A stretch of 64,000 nt of DNA from Nepenthes gracilis (lineage: Eukaryota > Streptophyta > Magnoliopsida > Caryophyllales > Nepenthaceae): contig BSYO01000014.1 in NCBI GenBank assembly GCA_033239525.1, positions 16,972,021 to 17,036,020 on the forward strand. The letters run 5' to 3'. The notes under the pieces were generated by a model, which saw nothing but the letters and a program-made list of their open reading frames with translations, was not told where the DNA came from and made no database searches. Shown here piece after piece: positions 9,813 to 21,884 of the stretch (its first letter is position 1; the number at the start of each line of letters is the position of its first letter). Position numbers and translations under genes: made by a program.

Positions 9813-11119
9813 ATTTGAATGTGATTTAAAATCTTAATCAATTTTCTACGCACCATAAATAAAATGTAAGAGGTGAAAGGATTTCTGAAGGAATTGCTTC
9901 GGTATTTCCTCTAACATTATTTTTATTTATATTTATGATATCATAATTTTTATATATTGAATAAATGTAAAAATTATTTATATAATAATTTTAAAAAAAA
10001 ATAAATTTTGAGCAATAAGCTTTAACGTTCGATAAACACAAGTGTGGCATATGTGCATGTTTAAGATAGAACCTTAACATTTTAAGGTATGCATGAGGGA
10101 CACTCATGTATAATTTAGGTATAATAGATCATAACTAAGTGGCGCTCATGCATAAATATGTTTGAGCATGGTGCATGTTATATAGTTAACCGACGGTCGT
10201 ATACTAGTCTAGATATTTTAAAACCTCTTTTCCCTAATTTTGATTATTTTGGACAAAGAAAAAAGAGAAAGAGAGAGAAAGAAAAGTGATAAGAGAGAAA
10301 GAAGGTGAAGGGAAAATATTTTAAAGCTATTTCAAGTTAAATTTGATAAATTTTTTGTTCAGGTATATTTATTTAAACTCATTCTTTGATCTATTGTTAA
10401 AATTTTTTAATTATTCTTTTGATTTTAGTTTAAATGTAAACATGTGACACTTTATTTGTTCATTTTTAAAATATTATTTCATGCATGTTTCTTTTTATTG
10501 AATATTTAAAAATTTTATTTATTTTACTGAACATTTGGTTATTTTTAAAGGTTTGTATTTACATTTGAGATATTATTAAAAAATTATAAAATTTTTAAAT
10601 ATTTGACTTTATATATTATTTTTATGAAAATATTATATAAGAACTCTATTTTATAAATTAGAATAGTGGTTTTAATTTTTTCTAATTTAATTTTTTTTAG
10701 AATGTCTCTTGTGATGTAGAGATATCTATTTGACAAAATAAAATTATTATATTGTAAATAGATTATATTTGGATATATCCTAATATAATATACGTATTTG
10801 AAGAATAAACCCATCATCTATGGATGAAAAAATATAATGGTGTTTGACCTTATCTATGGAGTATAGTAGGCAACTTATTAACAAGTTTCAAATAGTAGTG
10901 TATTAGCTATCGGTTATATATATAGCTCGTTCTTCAAAATTTGACCTTCAATTTGTTGATAGGTGAGTTATTGATCATTAATTCTTAAAGTTTTACATAT
11001 TTTTGATATGATCATTCAATTATTATATTTTCAGATAGGTTTTTGTAGGTTTCTTAGACTTTATATATTTTTGTACGCTTTGTATGTTTCATTTATTCAT
11101 ATATATATATATATATAAT
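9813..11119. other. AT-rich stretch with a diverged LTR-like segment; left flank of the 11120 element
   Basis: No gene is supported. Around 10040-10170 the wording resembles the LTR-like family at 29280-29400 and 61060-61190 (a GTTTAAGATAGAA-like block followed by a CACTCATG block). From about 10149 to 11119 much of the sequence recurs, interleaved with foreign blocks, in 13618-15480. A short (AT)n run sits at 11099-11117. Confidence 0.55.
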
Positions 11120-12115
11120 TGTTGGGTCCCAATATGAGGGCCCATAAAACACGGTCCAAAGGAAAGGCTCAGGTAAAAAGCTTAGAAATGTGTCCGCGAA
11201 CCGAGAGGACTAGACGGCCCAAGAGTCCCAAAAGCCTAAGCTATGACAAAGGTCCGAGAGGTCCCTTTAACCAGAAGAAGAAGCCCGAGAACCCCAGGAG
11301 TTCCATTAGGCCTCAGATCAGTCCGAGAAATCAAAAAGAGGCTCGAGGACCCTCCGCAAAGGACTAAAGATCCTCCAAGAGCTGCCTTCTCCAATGAGTC
11401 CGCGAACTCACAAGGAAACAAGGCACGCCATGCAAGGACGAGGACTATCTCATACACGGCCGAGAGCGCCAGCTAAGCAACTTCATCGATTCCCAAGGAA
11501 CCTGCAACCACTATCAGACGCCGTCTCCGCAGAGCACGTCTGGTCAAATCAAGACTGACGCCTAGACTTTGCACGCCTGACATGCTCAGACCCTACCAGC
11601 GGCGCCAGCCGCGTGATACCCTACACACGCCTGTAGCATTGAATGTGACCAATGGGACAGTGAACAGCCTCTCGACCACCCGCCGGCTGTCATGTGTCTT
11701 TTTCCCAACGGCACATCTTCCCCTATAAATACCCTGCGAAATCCCTTTCAAAAGGGTCTTCTCCCTCCGGCTCATCCTAGACAAAAAGGAGAAAGACTTC
11801 ATCTCACTCTCGGCTCCTCTCTCCCTCTCTTCCAAACTGGAATGAACAAAAGACGACAAAGATTCTCAACGAGAGAACTTTCAAAGGAAAGAAGTACAAA
11901 ACAAGAGACAAGGAAGGAATCCACCCAAAAAGCTTGTATTTTGTAAAGACTTCCGCCTAATAGTGAAGCATTTCTAAAGGCCCAGAGTCTTGTGGTTTTT
12001 TCTCCTTATTTAAGGGGAGGCTTTCCATGTAAACCCGGTTTTCACCTCTCCTTCCCACATCGTACACTTACTAACACCTGTGTTGCACGTGGTCCCCGAG
12101 ATCCGGAACGTAACA
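11120..12115 (+). repeat. 5' LTR of the 11120 element
   Basis: It starts TGTTGGGTCCC and ends CGGAACGTAACA, 996 bases, with the primer-binding-like segment immediately after. A TATA box (TATAAATA) lies at 11724-11731. Much of it, from about 11210 to 12075, recurs between 14634 and 15390. Confidence 0.85.
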
Positions 12116-12135
12116 TTGGCGTGTTCTGTGGAAAA
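12116..12135 (+). other. Primer-binding-like segment of the 11120 element
   Basis: TTGGCGTGTTCTGTGGAAAA follows the LTR directly. It is a variant of the segment seen after the other gypsy LTRs in this window. Confidence 0.55.
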
Positions 12136-12192
12136 CGTAAAAAAAAAAGGTTCACAAACTTTTCACCGTCACAGAACAACCAGCGCTCCAAT

Positions 12193-12830
12193 GATGGTGA
12201 GCAGCCAAGATAGCACGTCCACCTAGGAGGTGGAACACTTCGACAGGTGCCTCCCATCAAGCGGCAGGATGAGTGGTGGCCCCGATACTAGCGTGCGCAA
12301 GCTAGTGTAAAGGGTGGACAGCCTTTCAAGAGCCGTCCGTACCCTCCGCAAAAGGGTGAACGAGCAGTCCAGGGGAGCACACTCCCAGAGCCCGCGGCCA
12401 GCAGAGCCCCAGAGGCGACAAGCGGCGCAAGCTCCGGCGAGCCGAGGACTATTGAGAAAGTCCATGAGCCTGGCCTCGATGAAGAAAGGGCTCAAGAGGC
12501 TCTGGAAGACGGTCTTCGGACCCAAAATCGGCCAAATAAGCCAACCGGTAGGACGAGAAGACCCCCTGCCCCCGAGGACAGGGGAAGGAAAAAGAAGGGT
12601 GATTAAAGACCCATTGGGAAAATGAGCCTTACGGATGGTCCTTGGAGGAGACGGGCCATTGCCCTCACCGAGTCCCTCACCAACATCTCGAGGCAAATTA
12701 GGGAAAGAGTTCCCGAGATGGCCCAAGGATTGAAGGTAAGGGGCGAACAATGGGACAAATGCCATTACCATTGGTACCAAGGACATGACATTAAAGATCC
12801 AGTAAAGCTCCAGCGGAGATCGATTTTGTA
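12193..12830 (+). pseudogene. Gag N-terminal remnant of the 11120 element
   Basis: An ATG near 12193 opens MVSSQDSTST and then meets a TAG; further in-frame stops follow. The best segment (12314-12625) reads MDSLSRAVRTLRKRVNEQSR and is Arg/Lys/Pro-rich, as gypsy gag N-termini often are. A second open piece (12622-12831) is in another frame. No retrotransposon gag core domain is visible. The call is based on position behind the primer-binding segment and on composition. Confidence 0.45.
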
Positions 12831-13617
12831 ATGGAAGGCTATCTGAACTTCCCGCCACGCACTGGCATGGCCTTGGAGTGGGAAGCAAATGGTCACGCCG
12901 CCAAAATATTTATCCGATATCGGAGGCGCCAATTTCGCCGAGGCTAGCACCGAGCATTGGCAACGGAGCAGCCAGAGAGGTGCCAAGACCCGAGTGTACT
13001 GACTAATGTAACGTGAGGGATTCGTAAGGGCCTGTGGAGGCTGCAATGTAACACGATACATCAATTCCCTCATTATATTTTCATGTATTCTCATTCCTCA
13101 TCATCAACAAGGCAACTCACAACTCAAAAGCCAAAAATTTGCCCTAGAGGTCAAATCCAAAAAGCGTGCCCGAGCGGCCCTGCAGGTCGAACTCCGTAAA
13201 CTCCTACCGTGCCCGAGCGACCCCAGAGGTCAAATTTCGACAACTACATCCAACACCAAGAAACCCGAGAAAGGCCAGGAGAATCCTAAAAGGATCACAC
13301 GCTTAAAGCTAAAAACAAGGCGCTATACACCGCGTCACAAAGAAAAAGGGGAAAAGAGAAGAAGAGCAACGCTCGCACAAACAAGACAAAAAAAAAGTCG
13401 AAGTTGTAACAACGTCACAAAGAAAGGACAAGTTTTGTTCATAAAAATGGATTCATGTACAACGTTGTAACAAAGAAAGAAAAAAGACGAAGTGTCAAGG
13501 AGCCCTCTCGCCTCCTTCTCCTCGAGCTCTCGAGCTCCAAGGCCCCCGCCTCGGTCCAACGGAACCGACTCGAGCATAAGAGGTTCACCTTGGCGCCGCC
13601 CGAGGAGGCCTGGGAAA
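12831..13617 (+). other. 3' untranslated-like interior of the 11120 element
   Basis: GC-richer sequence without a convincing reading frame. It contains two diverged copies of a block with GTGCCCGAGCG and GAGGTC (about 13160-13240), and purine-rich runs at 13335-13400. It resembles the pol-to-LTR spacer of gypsy elements more than coding sequence. Confidence 0.4.
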
Positions 13618-15480
13618 TGCATAAATATGTTTGAGCTCCTAGGATCGAGGACGCCACTGGTGAAACCGCGGGACGGATCGGGCCGCAGGTGAATGCCCTC
13701 CCAAAGATGCTGTTATTTAGCCATTAACCGCACGGACGCCCTCAACCTCCTCCGACGAAGGACTAGCAAAAGTTTGACTCCAAAGAAGCAATCTTCTAGA
13801 TATTTTAAAACCTCTTTTCCCTAATTTTGATTATTTTGGAGTAAAGAAAAAAGCAAAAAAAGAGATGTGGAAAGAAAAAAGTGATAAGAGAGAAAGAAGG
13901 TGAAGGGAAAATATTTTAAAGCTATTTCAAGTTAAATTTGATAAATTTTTGTTCATGAGTTCCCGTATATTTATTTAAACTCATTCTTTGATCTATTGTT
14001 AAAATTTTTTAATTATTCTTTTGATTTTAGTTTAAATGTAAACATGTGACACTTTATTTGTTCATTTTTAAAATATTATTTCATGCATGTTTCTTTTTAT
14101 TGAATATTTCAAAATTTTATTGTGTTTTTATTTATTTTACTGTGTGAACATTTGGTTATTTTAAAAGTTTGTATTTACATTTGAGATATTATTAAAAATT
14201 ATAAAATTTTTAAAAATTTGACTTTATATATTATTTTTATGAAAATATTATATAAGAACTCTATTTTATAAATTAGAATGGCAAAAGTGGTTTTAATTTT
14301 TCTAATTTAATTTTTTAGAACTCCCCTATCAACGCGAAAGCAAAGGTAGAAAGGCAAGCCAGCAAAAGGAGAGCAAAGATCTCTTGTGATGTAGAGATAT
14401 CTATTTGACAAAAATAAAATTATTATATTGTAAATCAGATTTAATAGAATTTGGATAAGAAGTCCTGGGACAATATAATATACCGCTTACAAAAGACCTA
14501 GGCTGCAACGCGGTATTTGAAGAATAAACCCATCATCTATGGAAGAAAAAAATCCCAAGAATGGTGTTTGACCTTTATCTATGGAGATATAAAACAGGCA
14601 ACTTAAAATTAAAAATGTGTTCAAAAGAGGGTAGTGGACGCCCAAGAGTCCCAAAAGTGCTATACAAAGGTCCGAGAGGTCCTTTTCTAAGAAAAGCCCG
14701 AGAACCCCAGAGTTCCATTAGCCGTATCAGTCCGAGAAGTCAAGAAGAGACTCGAGGACCCTCCGCAAATGACCAAAGATCCTCCGACAGCTGCCTTCTT
14801 CAACGAGTCCGCGAACTCACAAGGAAACAAGGTACACCACGCAAGGATGAGGACTATCTCATACACGGCCGAGAGCGTCAGCTAAGCAACTTCGTCAATT
14901 TCTAAGGAACCTGCAACCACTATCAGACGCCGTCTCCGCAGAGCACGCCTGGTCAAATCAAGACTAACGCCTAGACTTTGCACGCCTGACATGCTCAGGT
15001 TCTACCAAACGGGCGCTAGCCGCGTGATACCCCGCACACGCCAAGAGAGCATTGAATGTGACCAATCTTGAGTGATTGATTTGTTGATAAAGTTATCTTC
15101 TCCTAAACGGCACATTTTGATATAATCATTCGAAATCCAATTATTAAATTTTCATCTCATAGACAGTAAAGGAGAAAGTTTTAGACTTCATATATTTCCC
15201 TCTCTTCCAAATGGAATTTCATTTATTCATATACGATAGGAGATAAGTAAAACAAAGTAGGAAGGAATCCACCCAAAAATCATGATTTAAAGCATTCTTA
15301 TTAAAAAATTTTAAGGTCCAGAGTCTTAAATTTTTTTTTCTGGGGCACATGATTTTCACCTCTCCTTTCCCACATCTTAATTACTAACATTTATTTATTT
15401 ATTTTATGAAATCATGATTTAAAACATACTTATTAAAAATTGATCGTCTTAAATTTCTACACATGATTATTATTTTTTAT
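13618..15480. other. Interleaved chimera of flank sequence and element 3' end (probable assembly artefact)
   Basis: Two source sequences alternate. Flank blocks: 13618-13636 matches 10149-10167, 13796-14330 matches about 10218-10692, 14376-14600 matches about 10696-10880. Between them stand GC-rich blocks absent from the left flank (for example 13637-13790, 14321-14375, 14460-14510). From 14634 to about 15060 it follows the LTR (11210-11650), then from 15065 to 15390 LTR and flank blocks alternate every 10-60 bases. Word order is kept in both sources. Such collinear alternation is what a consensus built from two unlike alleles would give. Confidence 0.7.
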
Positions 15481-17523
15481 TTTTTATTTATTTTATTAAC
15501 ATATATTTGTTAGTCATACATATACATACATACATATTAATGTTCAGCAATATATATATATGAACATTAACTTATGTTTCCATATATTTTTAAAACTTTT
15601 CTAAATTAGTGGGTATTAAATTCCTTCATTACTAAAAGAATGATTATTGAATGATTATAGTTAGAAACTTTATTTATGGTTCTTGGACTTATTTTCAGAT
15701 TCTTTATAATAGATTGGATTGATTTTGAGATTTTACAATTAGATTTGTCCGGTGTGCCATTATAAAGTTCTTTATAATTTTTTACTACTTTATATTTGGT
15801 ATTTTAGCTACATTGTTTTTTTTATAAGGATTCATAAATTATGTAGATATAATATTATTTTTAAGGTTAGATAAGGAAATAGCTTAGCCATTTTTGTAAC
15901 TATAGTAAATAAATTGATTATCGTGCATATGATGTTAATATGCAGTGTCAAATCCAATTTAGTTATTAGACCATGATTATTACAGATAAATTTTATTTTT
16001 AATATTATTGATATTATCTACTCATATTGAGATCGTGACAAAATATATCTAAATTGTATGATTATTTAGGAAATGAGAGAATCTTATCAAGGTCTTGAAT
16101 CTGAGCTAGATTTATTCACACCTTATATTTAGATTGAGCTTATCCGAGCTTTTAAATCTGAAGTTGTATAGCTTGAATGAGTCGCCGTGACTGATATCGG
16201 TGAGGCAACAACTGAGTTGGCTATCAAAGGTGCGATAGTTGGCTAGGCTACAGACGACGCCATTCGGTGGCGGCAACTGCCAGTAGCAAGTGTCATTTGA
16301 GCCTGCCGGCACCAAGGGACTAGGCTGTAGGCCTTGTCGTGGCTCGACCGATTGGCTTTGTTGGTGGTGCGGAAGCAGCTAAATGGGCAAAATGGTAGGG
16401 CCTTGCCTCAGCACTGATTGATTTTAGTTATACCTATTTTTAAATTCATGATTATCTAAACGGATTATATATTTTATATATATCCATAAAATAAAAAAAT
16501 AACATTATAACTCTCTGTAAGTATATATATATATATATTTTGGTTATTTGTAGAAGCACTTTGTTTGAAAATAATTATAATTTTATTAATATTATGATTA
16601 ATTTAGTTACCCAAAATTCATAGAACATTTGAAATGGATAAATATAAATATTGACAATTATTTGAAATTATATGTTTATATTTAATTACTAAATTATCAT
16701 TTAAAGTCATAATTTATACATTAACACATCACATAATTACTTTAAAATTATATATTTTATCTGTTATACTTCTATAAATTTAATAAAAATATAATAATGA
16801 TTAGAGCCAGTTGATTAGTATATTCGTTTACAATTCTAATTTTTGTCCACTAGTTTGACCAATTCTAGGAAAGAAAAAAATTCATAATTCGAAAGTTTGA
16901 ATGTAATCATATGAAAAGTTTGAATATATAATTATATAATTTAAAAGTTTGAATATAATTTTTTAAATAGTAGGTAGAGAGATAGCATGCCACTTTTTAA
17001 GGGTCCAATTACGACTGCTAACAGAGTGTTTGAATATAAAACTTCGCCCTTTGAATTTCATATGTTAAAGGCGGCTGGCCGAGACGTTGACAATTCGTTT
17101 CGCCTTCGTGGGCGCCACCATCAAGGTTAAAGAAGAAAAAAATTATTTATAATATTATTATTTTAGGTTCGGTCGAAATTTTAATCCCTATGGTCATTGA
17201 TGAGAACACTCGGTCCAAGGTTTTATTTGTTTTACGATTAATTTTTTTATTTTTGTTGAGTACCAAATTTTAATGAATTATCTCATTAATCATGCTTTTA
17301 TATAAATAAATATACAATAATTTTTTTTTAAAAAAAAAAATTCACAATTCATACAGTATCAGAAACATTCGGGATATGGAGAAATATATATATTATAAAA
17401 TCTAAACAAAAAAAAAATAAAAATAAAATAAACATATTATTATAAAATTTTCCGATGTAGTAAATTATGGCTGCATAGGCATACGGATAGATCATTGACT
17501 AATGCTTACGAGACGCAACCTCA
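15481..17523. other. AT-rich intergenic stretch, no gene seen
   Basis: Mostly AT-rich with (AT)n runs. Two GC-richer islands, about 16180-16400 and 17040-17130, have no recognisable protein or RNA feature; the 67-codon minus frame at 16112-16315 has no family resemblance. The last part before 17524 is presumably the 3' UTR and downstream flank of the NOI gene. Confidence 0.5.
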
Positions 17524-20500
17524 TCAGGCTTTAACACAGCAGTTGAAGTAGCTCAGAAAGCTCCTCCTCGTCTGTCAAGAAAGAGAAAAAATATATATAA
17601 ATATATCAAAAAGTTTATATATAATTTTTAATTGCCAATGATCTAAAATAAAAATAATAATAATAATAACAGAAAATTTCACAATACATAGAGTCAATCA
17701 AAATTATAAGATTTTAAAAATTCACATAGGTTATGAGTAGTAGGGTGGATATTTGAAAATTCACATAAATTTTCTTTGCACGATCAGCGTTGAGTTAGGA
17801 AGAAGACAACCACAGCTGAGTTGAAGTGGCCCAAACGTCTTGGAAAATTTGGGAGGTCTGGGCATTAATTCATATGTTTACATATTGAATGGGATAACCT
17901 GACAATATTCCTAGTGGGAAAAAGGAGAGCAGATCTTCCTCCCAAGTCAAAGGGCAAATTGGACAGAAAGAATGCCTCACCAGACCATCAAGAAAATCCA
18001 CCAAGAAAAATTAGCCTATGTGCCTACGAGCTTAAGAAGCATGAATATTGGAACGAGCTACGGGCATGATATGGCATGAAGATGGCGACATGTAATTTTC
18101 AAGAAAACATGACACAACAAAACAATATTATTTCAAATTAAATAATTTGAGGAAATGGCATATTAATAGTCAATAAATAAGATCACTCTGTCTCTCTGTT
18201 TTCCAAAGAAAATTATTTCTACCGTCTTACTGTCTCTAATTTCTAGTTCAAAGAATCTTAAAGACCACCCAAGCTCCCTGCCAAATTTTCACGAGTTGTG
18301 GTTTCAAATAGGCAGTTCACTCTCCCAAGAGACAAAATTTTGGATTTTTCTGCAAAAGTAAATCTATTTAAACAGTCAATATGTTGTTTTAGAAGTTTAA
18401 AAAAAGCCAAAATATGTTCCTAGCATGTCCAAAGTAATAAAAAAAATTACGACATATCGGGCATGTCCAAGAGTGTTAGGAGAATTCTAGTATGGGGTGC
18501 GTGTTTGACACTGAAATGTTATGTCAAAAGAAGTGAAGTGTTTCATAGCCCGTAAGCATCAAATCAACATCAAATTTATGACCAAACATTTATAGCTATC
18601 AATGCCATTAACAACATCATGAGTAAGCATCAGCCAGATTTTCTAAACAATTGTGTCCTACATACCAAATATATCGAATTGTCCAAATAAAATGATGGCA
18701 TATTCACTATCAGGTTCTACGATAATCTTTTCAAATATTAGGCTCTCTTATCATTTTAATGATTAAGCTCATCTCAAAAGTGATAGAAGGTATAGATTGA
18801 AATAATATTTTAATTAAATATTTTATATTATAAGGATAAATCTCAAGATCCCACCACTATCTGCAGCCACATGAAGGCCACTGACATGCATATAATTTAA
18901 TGCAGCAACTGACCTAACTATTTTTTAACAGCGACTTCAATACCGCTGTCCCCAGCCACAAGAATGCCATCACTATGCATGTACTTTAATGCAGCCAAAT
19001 GAAAAAAAACACGATAATGCACGCTAGCCACATTAAATGACGCCACCACATGGTGCCGTGCTAATTAAAAAAAAAGCAGATAGCTGGCATAAATTCACGG
19101 ACATATAATATTGAACAAAACTCAACAGTAGAACCTCATAGTAATGGTGATAGTAAAGGAAACTTACAGCTGTAGAGTGGTCTTGATCAAAGTGGTGATC
19201 GTCACTGCGTGCTGTACTGTTGACGTGAGCAGTGGGATTGACGAGCTCTTCTTCGTTTCCAAGACTGACCCGTGAGAGCTCTCTCTTGTTCTGCTTCCTC
19301 ATCTCCCTGATTTTAGAGAAGTCCAGCGAGTAATCCGGCATAGCTCCCTTCTGATCCCAGTCGCCAAATTGTGGCACAGATAGCCATGATGCATCTTTCT
19401 GAAGAAAGATCGAATTTTTTTCTACTATTAACGTCAAATTGAAAGACTTTTAAAGTTTCGGTAAATGAACATTAAGGGCAAAATGTTCTGGGAAAGAAAA
19501 GATCACATACTAGTTAAATAAACATGTAACATGTACTTATAAGCAAGGGCCTACTTTTCGGATGACACACTCCATAGTTAGATCAGGCTAGACCAGCAGC
19601 GATCGGCATAAGACCGATCTATTGAGATACTTTGACTAGGATCGAGCACCATATATATTTCCTTTAAAGTGAATTATACCTCACGTAAGGAGACTCCGGC
19701 ACCTTGGCTAATCAACACTATTTAAGGTTGATCAACTATAGCTTAGAAATCCTCATAATGCTTGAAAAGCAACAAAATTTTGAGACTTGTAGAGGCCCTA
19801 ATCCCAATAATCGTCAGTCTCTCTCACTCGCGCCCCAAGAAAGAAAAGGAAAATAATAAATTTTCTTATGCAATTTGATAATAAATTTGGATGTCTAAGA
19901 AATATTAACTTCTTATAACATATTAATGAAACAAAATTTTCTGTTCCCCTATACAAGGAGAAAGGAAAACTAGCATCAGATGTCGTGTGAGAGAAAGGAA
20001 CTTGGGAAGCTACTATGTCAAATTTTTCCCTTGGGAAGGGGTCAAAGACAAATTATTTTTCTAAGATTCAGTTTTTACCAATGTGAAATGTTGGGAGGAA
20101 TATATAAAAATCTATCTGAGATTTTTTCAAGGCATCAAATAAAAAAAAAAACAACAACAACAACAATGTTAATTCTCATGTACATTGACTTATTAAAATT
20201 ACATTTATAGAAATATTTCTTAATAAGAGAAAATACTAGATGTGAAGAGCAACTCATGTCAAGATATATAAGTTAGAATTGTTCCACATAATATATTACA
20301 TACTTAATAACTTATTCAAATGATTAAATATTATATTCCCATACATTTTCACTATATTTCATTTAAAAATTTCATTAATAAACCTGGTCTATGACCGATA
20401 AAAATATATTTAAATAATTAAAAAATCGATAGTCCTCCTATTTTTTATAGGATAGGACTATCTATCATGTGTGGGTGCATAAGAATGATTTTCAGAAAAA

Positions 20501-21701
20501 TATAAAGGCTATATTTCAAATTTAAAAGAGGGCTTTCTTTTGATTATCTCTCTTAATTTCTAATATAAGTGGATAAATCAAGAAATTGTCAACACATCTT
20601 TTCAAAAAAGAAAATTCTCTAATTAAGAAAGTGAGATAAGGGTTTAGAAACCAATCTCAATTTCTTTGAGAATAAAACACAACCATGAATTCAAGTATGT
20701 CATTAATTTTTGTTTTTAAATTGATTACATGTAATAAAATACGATAATTCAATGATATGCAAAAGGATTATAAATCTTATAAAATTTTATCTCTGTGTTG
20801 AAAAAAGTTTTAGACAAATCCCACATTATAGTAGATAGCACTATGTTTTCATCATCAACCAGTAACAACACGTTTCTGGTCACTGTTATTTTAATTGCTT
20901 TTGTCTTCGAATAAAACTAAAAAAAAAAATACAGGATATAACGAAAGAATGGCTCTGCACTGACGCGAACGTTTCAGCCACTGCTGAGAAGCTTGATCGG
21001 TTCTTCTCACTTTCTAATAACAACAAAAATTTTTTGTGATTAAAAAAAAGAAATATTGACACATTTTTAGTATATATATGGAAATCAAAATCGTTGACAG
21101 ATACGAAAATTTTCAAATTATATTTTGTTCATGAAAATTTTATATTTTTTTTGTATCAAAAATCCATGAAAACCCACAAAAAACACCTAATAAACTGTCA
21201 CATGTATTAAAAAAATCAGTTTCCTTGTTTCAAGACACTAAAATTGCTTCTTATTTTATTAACAAGATCAAAAAAAATTACATTTAGAAATCAGATCAGC
21301 ATTTAAAGTTTAAACAATCTTTACAGTATCCGATACTTCAACTCAAGATCACAAAATTGAAAAAGAAAAAGAAATAAATACACAAAATAACTAAAAAAGA
21401 ACTAAGGCACAAGATCTTGAACAACTAGACAGCATAACTTGAGCGTCCGCAAAATCACGGAAGCCAGAAAATCGACTAAGTAAAATAAAAGGCAATTCAA
21501 ACTTGAGCGATTTTCCGGCATCTGAATCCGAGAACCTTATTTTAACAAGGAAAAATCACAACCGAAGACAAATAGCACGGAACTTTACAACAAAATTGAC
21601 AAGACAGCTGCAGCAACCAGAGGCGATGGGAGGACAAGGAGTAAAGGAGAATATGAAGAGAGAGAGAGTAAAACGTGATTTACCTCCTTGCGATCCTCCA
21701 T
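17524..21701 (-). CDS. RIN4/NOI-family protein with single NOI motif and palmitoylation tail
   Basis: Three coding exons on the minus strand give 98 residues: 21701-21684 (MEDRKE), 19398-19168 (77 residues) and 17571-17524 (15 residues and TGA). All joins are phase 0. Borders are GAG|GTAAATC, CTTCAG|AAAG, GCT|GTAAGT and GACAG|ACG. Residues 14-20 are VPQFGDW, the core NOI motif; PDYSLDF follows. The C-terminus is YFNCCVKA with Cys94-Cys95, the acylation site that anchors RIN4 relatives to the plasma membrane. RIN4 itself is an immune regulator cut by AvrRpt2 at VPxFGxW sites; single-NOI proteins of this size are a known plant family of less clear role. Introns are long (2285 and 1596 bases) and AT-rich. 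A small extra exon cannot be excluded, but the joined product has the usual family layout. Confidence 0.88.
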
Positions 21702-21872
21702 TAGAAGAAGGAAGCCGACCTCCGGGGGAAACGTGTGCGGCTGAGCTTTGTGGCGAAGATAACTATGGGTAAAGAAAATGGGAGTTTAGGACGGTGTCAA
21801 AGAGAGGAGCGGCCAGCAGAGCAAGAGAACCAGCTATTTTCAACAGGGTGACTAATTCACCCCGCATTAGCA

Positions 21873-21880
21873 TTTTATAC
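21873..21880 (-). promoter_or_regulatory. TATA box of the NOI gene
   Basis: The minus strand reads GGGTATAAAATGC about 175 bases upstream of the ATG, at the left edge of a change from AT-rich to GC-richer 5' leader sequence. Transcription would start near 21845. Confidence 0.55.
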
Positions 21881-21884
21881 CCGT

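Larger units (their letters stand above)
11120..13617 (+). mobile_element. Ty3/gypsy element, 5' LTR plus shortened interior
   Basis: The plus strand reads LTR (11120-12115), primer-binding-like segment (12116-12135), a broken gag N-terminus (12193-12830), then non-coding 3' sequence with reiterated CGTGCCCGAGCG blocks near 13165 and 13210. No protease, RT or integrase can be seen, so the interior is largely deleted or the element is non-autonomous. Its 3' portion and 3' LTR exist only within the interleaved stretch 13618-15480, so the true right end cannot be fixed. Confidence 0.75.

Noticed and set aside
12223..12888. Minus-strand 221-codon frame in the 11120 element
   Set aside because: It lies opposite gag; composition is a shadow of Arg/Pro-rich codons and no family is recognisable.
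13618..15480. A second complete LTR element or a segmental duplication of the left flank
   Set aside because: Neither source is continuous; blocks alternate in order, which a duplication or insertion does not explain.
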